Shown: in pieces, positions 8,401 to 17,970 of the stretch
How the letters are laid out: each line of letters opens with the position of its first letter
Numbering within the stretch: the first letter of the stretch is position 1
Assembly (NCBI RefSeq): GCF_024198215.1
Contig: NZ_JAKCFA010000009.1
Location: 1-64,000, forward strand
From: Myxococcus qinghaiensis
GTDB taxonomy: Bacteria; Myxococcota; Myxococcia; Myxococcales; Myxococcaceae
Direction: 5' to 3'
DNA length: 64,000 nucleotides
Program-made: the position numbers and the translations under genes
The notes under the pieces: model-generated
Seen by the model: the letters and a program-made list of their open reading frames with translations, nothing else
What the model was told of the DNA's origin: nothing
Database searches by the model: none

Positions 8401-11214
8401 ATGGCGGAGGGTGACGTCCGTCAGTACTGGGTTCGCAACGACAGGGGCACCCTGTGGGGGCCCCTCACCCTGCCGACCATCGAGCTGCTCATCGACAGCG
8501 GCTCCATCAAGGGGAAGCTCCAGGTCTCCGAGGACGGCATCAACTTCGCCTTCCCCTGGCGCTTCCCGGAGGCCCGCGACACCTTCCCCCGGGAGCTCTG
8601 GGGTGACGGGGCGCCCGACGTGCCCCGAGGCGCCGGGAGCGCGCCCGCCATCGGTCAAAGCCAGTGGACCGGGGCCGACGGCGGAGCGCCCGTGGCGGGC
8701 CCTGGTGCGAATCCCGGCGGAATGCCCACGGCAGGTCCTGGTGCGAACCCCGGCGGTGCCCCCATGGCGGGTCCAGGCGCGAATCCCGGCGGCATGCCCA
8801 TGGCCGGGCCCGGTGCCGTCGCGAGACCCGGGCAAGGGGCGGCTCCGATGGCGGGGCCTGGGACACGTCCTGGAGATCCTCGCGTCCCTGGCAACCCCAT
8901 GGCCGCACAGCAGGGTGCGCGCCCCGGCGTCCCGGGGGCCGTGCCCGGAGCGCCCAACGTCGCCGCGCGTCCAGTCCCCGGAGTCGCCACGGCGCCTGGA
9001 GTCGTCACGGCGCCTGGAGTCGCCACTGCGCCTGGAGTTGCCACGGCGCCTGGAAGGCCACCGACGGCCCCTGGAGTGGGAGTCGCGCCGCAAGCAGGCG
9101 CCGCCACGCGTCCAGCCGGGGTGCCCGGTGCGCCCCAAGCACCCGGAGGAGTCGCGCCGCAAGCGGGAGCAGCCGCCGCTGTCGCGCGTCCCGTCGGAGC
9201 ACCTCAAGCACCTGGAGGAGTCGCGCCGCAAGCAGGAGCACCTGCCGCTGTCGCGCGTCCCGCTGGTGCGTCTGGTTCCCCGCAGTCAGGGAGCCACGCT
9301 GCCGTCGTGACGGAGGCCTCGGGCTATGCGGTGCCGGCCCGGGGGCAGCTTGAGCAGACCTCGCCGCTGAACCTCTACGGGCGAGTGGCCTCCGCGGAGC
9401 TCACGGGGCTGCTCACGCTCACGCTCTCCGACCGGGTCACCCTGATTCATTTCCGCAAGGGCAACCCGGAGTACGTCGACTCGACGCATGCCGAGGACGC
9501 GCTGGGCACCTCGCTGATGGGCGCGAAGCTGCTCACGCCCGAGCAGCTCCAGCAGGCCGAGTCCGCGAAGGACCGCTTCGGTGGCGACCTGCTCGCGGCG
9601 CTCTTCGGCCTGGGCCTGCTGCAACCCGCCAGCGCCTTCGCCATCCTGGCGCAGCGGGCCTCCAGCATCCTGTTCAAGGGGCTGCGCGCCGAAGCGGGCA
9701 CATTCACCTTCGAGGTCCGTGAGCTGGCAGGCAACAAGTCCATGCCGCTGGGCAACCGGTGGGCCGTGCTCAGCGACACCGTGCGCCGCATGCCGTCCAC
9801 GGAGATCAAACGCCGGCTGATGCCGGTGCTCCAGCTCCCCATCATGAAGGCGGGGGGCATGGTGGCCGCGAGCGACCTGCGCCTCACGCCGCACGAAGTC
9901 CGGGCCCTCACCGTCATCGACGGCGTGCGCTCGGTGAACCAGCTCCTCACCGACTTCCCACAGGACGCCGACCACCTGCTGCGCATCGCGTTCCTCCTCC
10001 GGGAGCTGGACGCGGTGTCCTTCGCCGCGGTGTCGCCCAGCAGCGCCGGTCCACGCCCCGCGGCCCCACCGCCTGGTGCCACCGTCGCGAGCCCACAGCC
10101 CGCGCCCGGTGCGGCGGCCCAGGCACCTCGTCCCGGCACTCCACCCGGCGCGGCTCCCGCTGGAGCGCCCCGCCCCGCCACGGGAGGGGCCCCAGGAAAT
10201 CCCCCGGGTGTCGGCACGGCTCCCGCTGGAGCGCCCCGCCCCGCCACGGGAGCAGCTCCCGGGAATCCTCCCGGCGTCGCCGCTGGAGCCGCGCGTCCTG
10301 GCAATCCTCCCGGAGTGGCCACCGCCGCCGGAGCCGCGCGTCCCGGCAATCCTCCAGGTGCGGCCGCCGCCGGGGCCGCGCGTCCCGGAAATCCTCCCGG
10401 AGCAGCCACCGCCGCTGCTGGAGCCGCTCGCCCTGGCAATCCTCCAGGAGCCGCGCCCCGGCCAGCCGGCCCTCCGACGGTCGGTCCAGCGGCGGGTGCG
10501 GCGCCGCCCACCGTCACCGCCAATGCGCCGGGCTCCGACGAGATTCCGTCGCTGCGTCAGCTGGTCATGGCGCTCAAGCAGCAGAACCACTTCCAGCGGC
10601 TGGGGCTGGCGGAGAAGGCGGACTCCAGCGCCGTCAAGGTCGCCTACTTCCGGCTCGCCAAGCTCTACCACCCGGACACGCTGCCGCAGGGCGCGCCGCC
10701 GGAGCTGGAGAAGCTCAAGGCCGAGGTGTTCGCATACATCGGCGATGCCTACCGGACGCTGTCCGACGACAAGAGCCGCGCGTCCTATCTGGAGGAGCTC
10801 CAGAGCGGCGGCGCGGGAGCCGAAGTCGACATCAACGCCATCCTCCAGGCCGAGGAGCTGTTCCAGAAGGCGTGCATCCTCGTGAAGGCGCGCAAGTTCC
10901 CCGAAGCGGTGAAGATGCTGAACGAGGCCATCCAGCTCAACGCGGAGGAGGCGGAGTTCTACGCGTGGCGAGGCTACGCGCGCTTCTTCACGGCGGCGGA
11001 CAAGAAGGCGGCGCAGCCGGAGGCATTCCGGGAAATCCAGAATGCCATCAAGCGCAATGAGCGCTGTGCGCCCGCGCACTACTTCCTCGGGGTGATTGCG
11101 AAGCTGTCGGGGGACGTCCCGGGCTCGCTGAAGCACTTCAAGCGGACAGTGGAGCTTCAGCCGGACCACATCGACGCGCAGCGGGAGATTCGCATGGCGG
11201 CCCAGAAGAAGTAG
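8401..11214 (+). CDS. GYF-like/DUF4388/J-domain/TPR multidomain protein
   Basis: A 937-residue cytoplasmic protein with no membrane segment. In order: a GYF_2-like domain (residues 5-65, [16 protein letters not shown]); a Pro/Ala/Gly-rich linker (about 85-315); a DUF4388 domain (about 318-420, [20 protein letters not shown]) with a helical part to about 540; a second Pro/Ala/Gly linker (about 548-712); a J domain (about 725-800) with the HPD motif in KLYHPDTLP, needed to stimulate Hsp70 ATPase; and C-terminal TPR helices. The combination suggests a scaffold that brings DnaK to a client, a guess supported only by the domain content. DUF4388 proteins are abundant in myxobacteria and often linked to signalling or motility. 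The start has GGAG upstream. Confidence 0.85.
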   Translation: MAEGDVRQYWVRNDRGTLWGPLTLPTIELLIDSGSIKGKLQVSEDGINFAFPWRFPEARDTFPRELWGDGAPDVPRGAGSAPAIGQSQWTGADGGAPVAGPGANPGGMPTAGPGANPGGAPMAGPGANPGGMPMAGPGAVARPGQGAAPMAGPGTRPGDPRVPGNPMAAQQGARPGVPGAVPGAPNVAARPVPGVATAPGVVTAPGVATAPGVATAPGRPPTAPGVGVAPQAGAATRPAGVPGAPQAPGGVAPQAGAAAAVARPVGAPQAPGGVAPQAGAPAAVARPAGASGSPQSGSHAAVVTEASGYAVPARGQLEQTSPLNLYGRVASAELTGLLTLTLSDRVTLIHFRKGNPEYVDSTHAEDALGTSLMGAKLLTPEQLQQAESAKDRFGGDLLAALFGLGLLQPASAFAILAQRASSILFKGLRAEAGTFTFEVRELAGNKSMPLGNRWAVLSDTVRRMPSTEIKRRLMPVLQLPIMKAGGMVAASDLRLTPHEVRALTVIDGVRSVNQLLTDFPQDADHLLRIAFLLRELDAVSFAAVSPSSAGPRPAAPPPGATVASPQPAPGAAAQAPRPGTPPGAAPAGAPRPATGGAPGNPPGVGTAPAGAPRPATGAAPGNPPGVAAGAARPGNPPGVATAAGAARPGNPPGAAAAGAARPGNPPGAATAAAGAARPGNPPGAAPRPAGPPTVGPAAGAAPPTVTANAPGSDEIPSLRQLVMALKQQNHFQRLGLAEKADSSAVKVAYFRLAKLYHPDTLPQGAPPELEKLKAEVFAYIGDAYRTLSDDKSRASYLEELQSGGAGAEVDINAILQAEELFQKACILVKARKFPEAVKMLNEAIQLNAEEAEFYAWRGYARFFTAADKKAAQPEAFREIQNAIKRNERCAPAHYFLGVIAKLSGDVPGSLKHFKRTVELQPDHIDAQREIRMAAQKK
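8697..9284 (+). repeat. Coding Pro/Ala/Gly low-complexity repeats (first linker)
   Basis: Short in-frame repeats occur within the J-domain protein. They include a 12-residue unit [10 protein letters not shown](T/M)A three times, a 6-residue unit GV(A/V)TAP several times, and [14 protein letters not shown]-type blocks. They are expected to be disordered. The third-position GC richness also creates long false open frames on both strands here. Confidence 0.75.
10132..10458 (+). repeat. Coding Pro/Ala/Gly repeats (second linker)
   Basis: Tandem in-frame repeats with the core [10 protein letters not shown] (four close copies), preceded by two copies of [10 protein letters not shown]. They form the linker between the DUF4388 region and the J domain. 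Confidence 0.75.
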
Positions 11215-11276
11215 GGTGCGCCCCCCATCCGGGAGGGGCCTGGGGCCCCGCCGGACGTCTCGAAGGAGTTTGCAAC

Positions 11277-11567
11277 GTGCCGCTCACCGGGAAGCAACGC
11301 CGCCAACTGCGCGCGCTCGGACACCACCTGGAGCCGGTGGTCATCGTCGGTCAAGCCGGCGTCACCGAGGGCGTCATCGCCGCCGTCGAGCAGGCGCTGC
11401 ATGACCACGAGCTCATCAAGGTGAAGCTCAACGAGGGTCCGGAGACGCGCCAGGAAGCCGCCGCGCGCATCGCCGAGGGAACGGGCGCCGAGCAGGCCCA
11501 GCTCCTGGGCCGCACCGCCCTCTTCTTCAAGAAGCGCAAGGAGAAGTCCAAGTTCGAGAAGCTCTGA
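11277..11567 (+). CDS. yhbY: YhbY/CRM-domain ribosome-associated RNA-binding protein
   Basis: A 96-residue CRM-domain protein. YhbY relatives bind pre-50S ribosomal particles. The family hallmarks are visible: LTGKQRRQLRALGHHLEPVV, the conserved GQAGVTEGV loop (GxxG-type RNA contact), ELIKVKLNEG, and the closing GRTALFFKKRK strand with its basic tail. Translation starts at a GTG (11277) 8 nt after a strong AAGGAG. It lies 62 bp downstream of the J-domain gene and may share its transcript. Confidence 0.9.
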   Translation: MPLTGKQRRQLRALGHHLEPVVIVGQAGVTEGVIAAVEQALHDHELIKVKLNEGPETRQEAAARIAEGTGAEQAQLLGRTALFFKKRKEKSKFEKL

Positions 11568-11588
11568 CGGACCGCGCCTGGGGCCGCC

Positions 11589-12377
11589 TCACTTGCCGGT
11601 GAAGCGGGCCTCGCGGCGCTCCAGGAAGGACTGGACGCCCTCGGCGGCGTCCTCCGTTCCCACCAGCTCCAGCAAGCGCGGCAGCAGCGCACGGGCCGCC
11701 GCCTCGGGCCCCTCGTGCACCGCCTGTCGCGCGGACGCGAGCGTCGCCTGGACACCCAGGGGCGCCTGCTTCGCCACCGTCTCCGCCAGGGCCAGCGCGC
11801 GCTCCAGGTGACGGCCGCGCTCCACCACCTCCTGCACCAGCCCCATCCTGTACGCCTCGCGTGCGTCGAACTCGTCGCCGGTGAGCAGCCAGCGCATGGC
11901 ATTGCCCCAGCCCGCACGCTGCGGGAAGCGCAGGGTGGCGCCGCCGAACGGGAAGATGCCGCGCTTGATTTCAATCTGTCCGAAGCGCGCGTCCTCGGAG
12001 GCCACCGCGATGTCCGCAGCGAGGATGAGCTCGATGGACAGCGTGAGGCACAGGCCCTGGACGGCGACGACGAGCGGCTTGGTCCGCGGCGCACCCTGGA
12101 TGCCCCACGGGTCGATGAAGCCCTCGGAGTAGAGCGGCTCTCCGCTGGAGAGCGCGGGCGCGACGCTCGCCAGGTCCAGGCCCGCGGAGAAGTGGTCTCC
12201 CACCGCGAAGATGACCATGCACCGCACGTCCGGATGACGGTCCGCCTCGGTCACCGCGAAGGACAGTCCTCGCAGCATTCCGACGTCGAACGCGTTGCGC
12301 TTCTCCGGACGGTGGATGCCGATGAGGGCGAGGTGACCGCGCACTTCCAGGGTGATGCGAGGGTCCGATGCGCTCAT
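11589..12377 (-). CDS. Enoyl-CoA hydratase/isomerase family (crotonase)
   Basis: A 262-residue crotonase-fold enzyme acting on an acyl-CoA. The oxyanion-hole segment HFSAGLDL and the helix-turn around GQIEIKRGIFPFGG are clear. Compared with classical enoyl-CoA hydratase, the first catalytic Glu is retained (GQIE). The second, which normally lies in the A-M-E-x-x-L-T-G segment, is replaced by Arg (AMRWLLTG). Hydratase chemistry is therefore doubtful, and an isomerase or other crotonase reaction is more likely. The start at 12377 has GGAG upstream; 14 extra upstream codons are open but not family-like. It converges on yhbY with a 21-bp gap. Confidence 0.85.
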   Translation of the reverse strand: MSASDPRITLEVRGHLALIGIHRPEKRNAFDVGMLRGLSFAVTEADRHPDVRCMVIFAVGDHFSAGLDLASVAPALSSGEPLYSEGFIDPWGIQGAPRTKPLVVAVQGLCLTLSIELILAADIAVASEDARFGQIEIKRGIFPFGGATLRFPQRAGWGNAMRWLLTGDEFDAREAYRMGLVQEVVERGRHLERALALAETVAKQAPLGVQATLASARQAVHEGPEAAARALLPRLLELVGTEDAAEGVQSFLERREARFTGK

Positions 12378-12469
12378 GGGCGCTCCACGGTGAAGAAAGG
12401 GAGCGCCAGTCTCCGCCAAGCGGCCCCGGCCACGCCATCACCCGTGTCACGCCGTCCAACGCAGGACGT

Positions 12470-13141
12470 TCAGAACCGTCCCGCCAGCCCGGTGACGAGA
12501 CTTCCATCCCGCGTGCGGCCCAGCGTCGGCACCACCACGGCCTGGGACAATGACTCGCGCACGGTGGCGGAGTGGGAGAGGCCAAAGCCGAAGAGCGCCC
12601 CGACAAAGGGCGTCACGAGCAGGCCCAAGCCTCCCAGCACGGCGACGTCATCACTGTCGCTGCTCAACATCAGCGCCGACGGCACCGCTCCCAACGCGGC
12701 GCCCAGCAGCGTGTAGCCGAAGCCGCCCTCACCGCCGAGCCACTGGCCCGTGAGGTAGACGCCCGAGGCCACGCCCAGCGCCATGCCCACGCCCAACGAC
12801 AGCGTGAGGCCCGTCTCTCGCTCGCAGGAAGACCCGTCGTTACAGCCCGTCACCGAACTGCCCAGATAGGCCCCCGCCATCCCGCCCACGAGCATCCCGC
12901 CACCGCCGAGGAGGATTCCCAGCGGGATGTGCGCGCCCCGTCGATACCGCCGCGTGCGCGCGGGGGAAACGGGAGGCGAAGCCAGGGCAGGAGTCTCCAC
13001 CACGTCGTCTGGAACGGAGACGAGCGGGGGCGGCACGGAGGGCCCCTCTTCCGCGCGCTCCGATTCGGGGAGGTGCTGACCCGATGCCGGCATCCCGACG
13101 AGGCCCACGGCGAACAAGGCAATCAGACAGCAGGTCTTCAT
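12470..13141 (-). CDS. Exported Gly-rich membrane protein, unknown function
   Basis: A 223-residue protein with a signal peptide (MKTCCLIALFAVGLVGMPASG), a Pro-rich linker with many Val/Pro, a basic TRRYRRG stretch, and then a C-terminal half made of Gly-rich hydrophobic segments (GILLGGGGMLVGGMAGAYLG, SLGVGMALGVASGVYLTG and similar), probably four membrane helices with glycine-zipper packing. I do not recognise the family. The ATG at 13141 is preferred over upstream ATGs because it begins a proper signal peptide, although its GGGGAG site is rather distant. Confidence 0.6.
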   Translation of the reverse strand: MKTCCLIALFAVGLVGMPASGQHLPESERAEEGPSVPPPLVSVPDDVVETPALASPPVSPARTRRYRRGAHIPLGILLGGGGMLVGGMAGAYLGSSVTGCNDGSSCERETGLTLSLGVGMALGVASGVYLTGQWLGGEGGFGYTLLGAALGAVPSALMLSSDSDDVAVLGGLGLLVTPFVGALFGFGLSHSATVRESLSQAVVVPTLGRTRDGSLVTGLAGRF

Positions 13142-13326
13142 GACGATGGTGCACTCCCCGAGACGAAACTTCAGGCCACCCACGCGACGACTGTCAATCC
13201 AAGGTCCAAGTCGCCCCAGGAAGACCCGACACATCCGCCGTGGCGCTCGTCACGGAAAGTCCCCGCGAGGCCAGCGGCCCACGCGTGCACCGCTTCCAGA
13301 GCGGGCCCACCGGGCAGCGGCCTTTG

Positions 13327-14637
13327 TCAGCGCGTGAAGCCCGCCGTGCTGGCCGCCAGCTCCGCCGCTTCGCCCAACCGCTCCAGCAGCACGGGACCGA
13401 AGTACTGTCGCCGCGACTCACCGCTGCCCTGGCCCACCAGCTCTGGCGTCTCCACGTAACCCACGTACCCGCCGACAAGCCCCAGCACGCCCGAGGCCCC
13501 GGTGCGTCGCACCAACTCCGCGCCCGCATCGACGGTGGGCTCGCCCGGCACCGTCACCAGCTCCAGTGGCCCCAGCACCAGCGCCGCCACCTCCGCCACG
13601 CGAGCGGAGGAACCACACAGCATGTTGTCGCCCGCTGCACGAGTGAACGAGGGCACCAGCCGCGACGCATCCGGCCGAGGCATCGCCACCTCCGCGCGCG
13701 CCAGCGACAGTCGGACTGAAGGCCCCACGGGGGCCAGGGGCGCCTTGCTCGCCAGGTCTGACAAGGCGCGCGCGAAAGCGGACACACGCTCCAGTCCCTG
13801 CCCTTCCGAGAACGCCACCGAGGCATTGCCCACCGCGCCCTGCAACAGCAGCGTCACACCGCTGCCCTCGGCCTCGCGCAGCGAGCTGAGGCGCCCCGGA
13901 TAGTCCGGGTCCACGTACGCGCGCTGCCGGGGCACCATCGCCGGGTGCGCGGCGAAGAAGAGCAGCTCCGCCACGGGCGCCTTGGCGCCGCGCAGCACCG
14001 CGCGAGTCAGCGTGCCATCCGGCGCGGTGCCACCGCTGCGCGTGTAGACGAAGGACGGCTCCTTGGCCTCGCCCAGCTCCAGCGTCACGTCGGTGAGCGT
14101 AGCGCCCGCTTGTTGCAGCGCGGCGCTCGCGGCGGCGGCGACCGCCTCCAGCGAGTCCTCCCGGTAGCGCCCCGTCCCCACGAGCTGGGACACCAGCCTG
14201 TCGTCATAGCCGCCCAGAGAGGAGTGCGTGTGAGTGGCCAGCACCAGCACGTCCTGGAGCCCTGCGGCGAGCGCTCGCTCACGCACCCTGGCCGTGACGG
14301 CGTCCGTGACGAACAGCAACTCGAGCGACACCAGCCCTACGCGAGTGCCCCCGGACTCCAGCACCACCGCGCGAGCATGGAGCGGCGGGTCGGACTGGCT
14401 CGCATCCGGACGCGGCGGCGAGTAGCCCGCCACCACCACCGGAAACGGAGGCACCAGCGCCACCTTCGCCGCGCCCGCGCGCAACGCACCTTCTGCTTTC
14501 ACGTGAGACAGCAGCACGGGGGCGCGCTGCTCCCAGGTGCCACACCAGTTCCACGAACCCAATGAATAAGCGGCACCCACGGTGAGCAGGACCAGGGGAA
14601 ACAGGGAACGCCAGGAGGCTCGTCGCAGGGAGGCCAT
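13327..14637 (-). CDS. Neutral/alkaline ceramidase-like N-terminal domain protein
   Basis: A 436-residue protein with an N-terminal signal-anchor (LFPLVLLTVGAAYSLG), followed by a domain that reads like the N-terminal part of neutral/alkaline non-lysosomal ceramidase (Pfam Ceramidase_alk). The hallmarks are AGAAKVALVP, VVVAGYSPPRPDASQ, HARAVVLESGGTRVGLVSLELLFV, the metal-ligand-like THTHSS segment and a late GGYVGYVETPE. True bacterial ceramidases are about 640 residues or more, so this shorter protein lacks the C-terminal immunoglobulin-like domain and may hydrolyse another lipid amide or be non-enzymatic. It stands alone and is divergent from purF. Confidence 0.75.
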   Translation of the reverse strand: MASLRRASWRSLFPLVLLTVGAAYSLGSWNWCGTWEQRAPVLLSHVKAEGALRAGAAKVALVPPFPVVVAGYSPPRPDASQSDPPLHARAVVLESGGTRVGLVSLELLFVTDAVTARVRERALAAGLQDVLVLATHTHSSLGGYDDRLVSQLVGTGRYREDSLEAVAAAASAALQQAGATLTDVTLELGEAKEPSFVYTRSGGTAPDGTLTRAVLRGAKAPVAELLFFAAHPAMVPRQRAYVDPDYPGRLSSLREAEGSGVTLLLQGAVGNASVAFSEGQGLERVSAFARALSDLASKAPLAPVGPSVRLSLARAEVAMPRPDASRLVPSFTRAAGDNMLCGSSARVAEVAALVLGPLELVTVPGEPTVDAGAELVRRTGASGVLGLVGGYVGYVETPELVGQGSGESRRQYFGPVLLERLGEAAELAASTAGFTR

Positions 14638-14781
14638 GCGGTGGCCAGACTAACGGGACGGTGCACGTACCGCGAGGCTCGTGTGCCCACATGAGCCGAC
14701 TCCGGTGTCGGGTGGAATACCCACCAGAGGGGCATGCGTTCCTGTTCCGCTCACCGCCCGAAAGGAGTAAGGCACCGCGCC

Positions 14782-16167
14782 ATGTGCGGCATCTTCGGAA
14801 TCACGGGACACGCCGAGGCCTCTAACCTGACGTACCTGGGGCTGCACGCCCTGCAGCACCGCGGTCAGGAGTCCGCTGGCATCGTCGCTTCCGACGGCCA
14901 CGGTCTTCGGGCGCACCGTCAGATGGGGTTGGTGGCGGATATCTTCGACGCGCCGGTGCTCGCCGGCCTGCCTGGCCAGTCGGCCATCGGACACGTGCGG
15001 TATTCGACGGCCGGTGGCAGCCAGCTCAAGAACGCTCAGCCGCTCTTCGTGGCGTACGCGGGGGGCCAGGTCGCCGTCGCGCACAATGGCAACCTGGTGA
15101 ACGCGGGAGCGCTGAAGGAGAAGCTGGAGGCCGACGGAGCCATCTTCCAGTCGGACGCGGACACGGAGGTCATCATGCACCTCCTGGCGCGCTCCAAGCA
15201 GGCGACCTTCGAGCAGAAGCTGGTGGAGGCACTGCGCAAGGTGGAAGGCGCCTACAGCCTGCTGGTGCTCACGCAGAACAAGCTGGTCGCGGTGAGGGAC
15301 CCGCTGGGCATCCGGCCGCTGGTGTTGGGGCGGATGAAGGAAGGCGCATACGTGGTCGCCAGCGAGACGACCGCGCTGGACCTCATCGAAGCGGATGTGG
15401 TGCGCGAGCTGGAGCCGGGCGAGCTGCTGGTCATCGAGAACGGCATGCTGCGCACCAGCAGGCCCTTCGCGGAGCCCGCGCGTCTGGGGCGCTGCATCTT
15501 CGAGCAGGTGTACTTCGCGCGTCCGGACTCGGTGTTGTTCGGAAACAGCGTGTACGAGGTGCGCAAGCAGATGGGCATGCAGCTGGCGCGCGAGCAGCCG
15601 GCGGAAGCGGACCTGGTCATCGCGGTGCCGGACTCGGGTGTGGCGGCGGCCATCGGCTTCTCGCAGCAGAGCGGGATTCCGTATGACGTGGGCCTCATCC
15701 GCAGCCACTACGTGGGCCGCACGTTCATCGAGCCGCAGCAGTCCATCCGTCACTTCGGCGTGAAGCTGAAGTTGTCGGCGGTTCGGCACGTGCTCAAGGG
15801 CAAGCGCGTGGTGGTGGTGGACGACTCCATCGTCCGAGGCACCACGAGCCGTAAAATCGTGAAGATGATCAAAGCGGCGGGAGCGCTGGAGGTGCACCTG
15901 CGCATCTCCTCGCCGCCGACGAAGTGGCCGTGCTTCTACGGCATCGACACGCCGAGCCGTCAGGAGCTCATCGCGGCGACGCACAGCACGGACGAAATCG
16001 CGAAGTACGTCACGGCGGACACGCTGGGCTACATCTCGCTGGAGGGGCTGGGCACGGCGGTGGGAGACCCCAGCCGCGGCAGCTTCTGCACGGCGTGCTT
16101 CTCGGGCGAGTACCTCATCGGAGAGCTGTCACCCTCCGCGCCGGAAGCGAACAAGCTGACCGCCTGA
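14782..16167 (+). CDS. purF: Amidophosphoribosyltransferase (first step of purine synthesis)
   Basis: A 461-residue enzyme converting PRPP and glutamine to 5-phosphoribosylamine. The N-terminus MCGIFGI places the catalytic Cys at position 2 with no propeptide. The glutaminase domain continues to about residue 235 ([28 protein letters not shown]). The PRTase domain has the PRPP loop [14 protein letters not shown]. The four Cys residues that hold a 4Fe-4S cluster in the Bacillus-type enzyme all appear present ([24 protein letters not shown]). The start at 14782 is set by the catalytic Cys; the nearest AAAGGAG is about 14 nt upstream, a long spacing. Confidence 0.97.
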   Translation: MCGIFGITGHAEASNLTYLGLHALQHRGQESAGIVASDGHGLRAHRQMGLVADIFDAPVLAGLPGQSAIGHVRYSTAGGSQLKNAQPLFVAYAGGQVAVAHNGNLVNAGALKEKLEADGAIFQSDADTEVIMHLLARSKQATFEQKLVEALRKVEGAYSLLVLTQNKLVAVRDPLGIRPLVLGRMKEGAYVVASETTALDLIEADVVRELEPGELLVIENGMLRTSRPFAEPARLGRCIFEQVYFARPDSVLFGNSVYEVRKQMGMQLAREQPAEADLVIAVPDSGVAAAIGFSQQSGIPYDVGLIRSHYVGRTFIEPQQSIRHFGVKLKLSAVRHVLKGKRVVVVDDSIVRGTTSRKIVKMIKAAGALEVHLRISSPPTKWPCFYGIDTPSRQELIAATHSTDEIAKYVTADTLGYISLEGLGTAVGDPSRGSFCTACFSGEYLIGELSPSAPEANKLTA

Positions 16168-16201
16168 CCGCAGCTCCAGGCCCGGCAAGACGTACAAGCA
16201 C

Positions 16202-16236
16202 AAGGCCCCCTGCCCTCTCTTCGGGTCGGGGGCCTT
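16202..16236 (+). terminator. Terminator after purF
   Basis: A perfect 9-bp inverted repeat AAGGCCCCC (16202-16210) / GGGGGCCTT (16228-16236) lies 35 bp past the purF stop. No strong T-run follows (gatcgttcc), so termination efficiency is uncertain. Confidence 0.65.
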
Positions 16237-16243
16237 GATCGTT

Positions 16244-16400
16244 CCAGGCGGCAGTGGAGGCTTCGCGTCAGCGAAGCTCCGCGCCCGTGGACCAGGGCCG
16301 TGGTCGCATTCCGGGCGGCAGTCGAGACTTCACTCAAGCGAGGCCTCGCGCGCTTCGACCAGGGCCGTGGTCGCGTTTCAGGCGGCGTTAGAACGACCCA
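16244..16400. repeat. 67-bp tandem repeat, about 2.3 copies
   Basis: Two gap-free 67-bp units (16244-16310 and 16311-16377) share GGCGGCAGT-GAG-CTTC at the start and GACCAGGGCCGTGGTCGC near the end. A third partial unit begins at 16378 with AGGCGGCGTTAGAACGAC. Each unit contains an inverted repeat GACCAGGGCCGTGGTC, so RNA from either strand would fold. No convincing protein reading frame runs through it. It fills the gap between purF and the small exported protein. Confidence 0.8.
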
Positions 16401-16433
16401 TCTTCGGAGCTGTTGCCTCGGTCGGTTCGCACG

Positions 16434-16670
16434 TCAGTTGCGGTTGTCGAACTGGATGCCCTCGCGAACTTCACCCATCGCCTGTTCGGTGAGGCCGATG
16501 GCCTTCACGCGGTGCCCACCCTTGTCGGGGGCCGCGTTCTTCAGGGCGGAGAGCGCCTTCTCCAAATGAACCATGGCGTCTCGCATGCGCGGCTGACGCT
16601 CCGCCTGGGCCTGGTTGACGAAACCGCCGAGGAAGAAGGCGACAGTGGCGGCGAGGACGGTGCGACGCAT
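16434..16670 (-). CDS. Small exported helical protein
   Basis: A 78-residue protein with a clear signal peptide (VLAATVAFFLGGFVNQAQA). The mature part of about 55 residues is mostly helical and charged (MRDAMVHLEKALSALKNAA, then GHRVKAIGLTEQAMGEVREG), reminiscent of small exported helical-bundle proteins. No metal-ligand or haem motif is evident. The ribosome binding site GGGAG with a 6-nt spacer supports the start. The family is not recognised. Confidence 0.65.
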   Translation of the reverse strand: MRRTVLAATVAFFLGGFVNQAQAERQPRMRDAMVHLEKALSALKNAAPDKGGHRVKAIGLTEQAMGEVREGIQFDNRN

Positions 16671-16823
16671 GAAAAGCTCCCGAGGTGGTCGCGTCAGGGA
16701 CGCGAGGAGGGTGTTTCCCTCTCGAACCCAGGAGCCGTCAGGAAGTTGCGGGCCACGGTGAAGACGCCTCCGCGGCCCGTCACCCCGGCGCGCGTGGACG
16801 CCGTGAGTGTAAGCCGGAAGGCC

Positions 16824-17870
16824 TCACCCACCGCCCGTCGCAGGGGAAGCTGGCGACAGAGGAGCCCCCGCGATGAAGTCCACGAGGTCGGAGGGAAGTG
16901 GCGACTCGAAGGCGGCCTCCACGCCAGTCCCAGGATGAGGGAAGACGATGCGCGCGGCGTGCAGGGCATGTCGTGGCAGGCGCAGCCGGACCCACGCCTC
17001 GGGCTCCAGGCTGTGCTTGCTGAAGCGATCAAAATATCCCGGGTCCGGTCCGTACATCTTGTCACCCACCAGCGGGAAGCCCGCGACGTGCAGGTGGATG
17101 CGAATCTGATGCTGGCGCCCTGTCTCCGGAAAGCAGCGCAGCAGCGCGAAGGGCGAGCCATCGCGAGTGAATCGCTGGATCACCTGGAAGCGGGTGCGGC
17201 TGGGCTTGCCCTCCACGGGATCGATTCGCACGGCGATGCGGATGAGCTCGGTGCCCTCGGCGATAGGGGCATCGACGACGAAGGAGTCCTCGGAAGGATG
17301 TCCTTCGCAGACGGCGAGGTACTCCTTGTGGACGTCGCGCGAGACGAAGAGTCGGCCCAGCACGCGACAGGACTCGGTGGTGCGGCCGCAGACGACGAGC
17401 CCGCTGGTCTCCCGGTCCAGGCGATGCGCGGGCTCGGCGAAGCGCTCACCGAAGCGCTCGCGCAGGATGGAGACGAGGGTGCCCTTGTGGTAGCGCGCGG
17501 TGGGATGGATGGGCAGGCCCGCGGGCTTGTCGAGCACCAGCAGCCAGTCATCCTGGAACACGACGGGAAGCGCCGTGGGTGTCTCAGGCTCTTCGCTGCC
17601 GGGGCGGCGCAGCCGGAAGGCCATGCCGGGATACACGGGCGTGGAGGGCTTCAGTCGCCGCTCGTCGCAGCGGACACCGCGCAGGATGATTCCGGCCAGG
17701 CGCTCACGCGGCATGCGGCGCAGCTTCTGGCCCAGGTAGTCCTCCAGGCGCCAGCCCGCATAGTTGGGCTCCACGACGAAGGAGATGTCGACGAAGCCCT
17801 CGGGAGCCGGGTCCTTCTCGGAGGCGGAGACCTCCGCCGATGAGTCCTTCTCGCCGCGCATGACCTCCAC
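16824..17870 (-). CDS. RluA-family rRNA/tRNA pseudouridine synthase
   Basis: A 348-residue enzyme that isomerises uridine to pseudouridine in structured RNA. The N-terminal region (residues about 30-80, GWRLEDYLGQKLRRMPRERL) resembles an S4 RNA-binding domain. The catalytic block RLDRETSGLVV carries the nucleophilic Asp. The later LRCFPETGRQHQIRIH and FPLVGDKMYG are standard RluA motifs. Which uridine it modifies (RluA, RluC or RluD type) cannot be decided by eye. The start could be the ATG at 17870 or the in-frame ATG at 17861. It is monocistronic, separated from wecB by a repeat-containing gap. Confidence 0.9.
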   Translation of the reverse strand: MEVMRGEKDSSAEVSASEKDPAPEGFVDISFVVEPNYAGWRLEDYLGQKLRRMPRERLAGIILRGVRCDERRLKPSTPVYPGMAFRLRRPGSEEPETPTALPVVFQDDWLLVLDKPAGLPIHPTARYHKGTLVSILRERFGERFAEPAHRLDRETSGLVVCGRTTESCRVLGRLFVSRDVHKEYLAVCEGHPSEDSFVVDAPIAEGTELIRIAVRIDPVEGKPSRTRFQVIQRFTRDGSPFALLRCFPETGRQHQIRIHLHVAGFPLVGDKMYGPDPGYFDRFSKHSLEPEAWVRLRLPRHALHAARIVFPHPGTGVEAAFESPLPSDLVDFIAGAPLSPASPATGGG

Positions 17871-17970
17871 GCTCTAACACGGAGCGGAAGCCCAGACCGT
17901 CGGAACGAACACAGTCACGAGGCACCATTACGCCGGCATCGCAGTTCCCCAACGGGCTCGGCGCTATCTG

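Noticed and set aside
6568-9231. An 887-codon minus-strand frame extending the TauE gene far upstream
   Set aside because: Only the last 261 codons are TauE-like. The upstream part is opposite two real genes and the GTG at 7353 has a proper ribosome binding site.
8697-9284. Short repeats resembling a CRISPR-like array
   Set aside because: They are coding Pro/Ala/Gly repeats with no constant repeat-spacer structure and no cas genes nearby.
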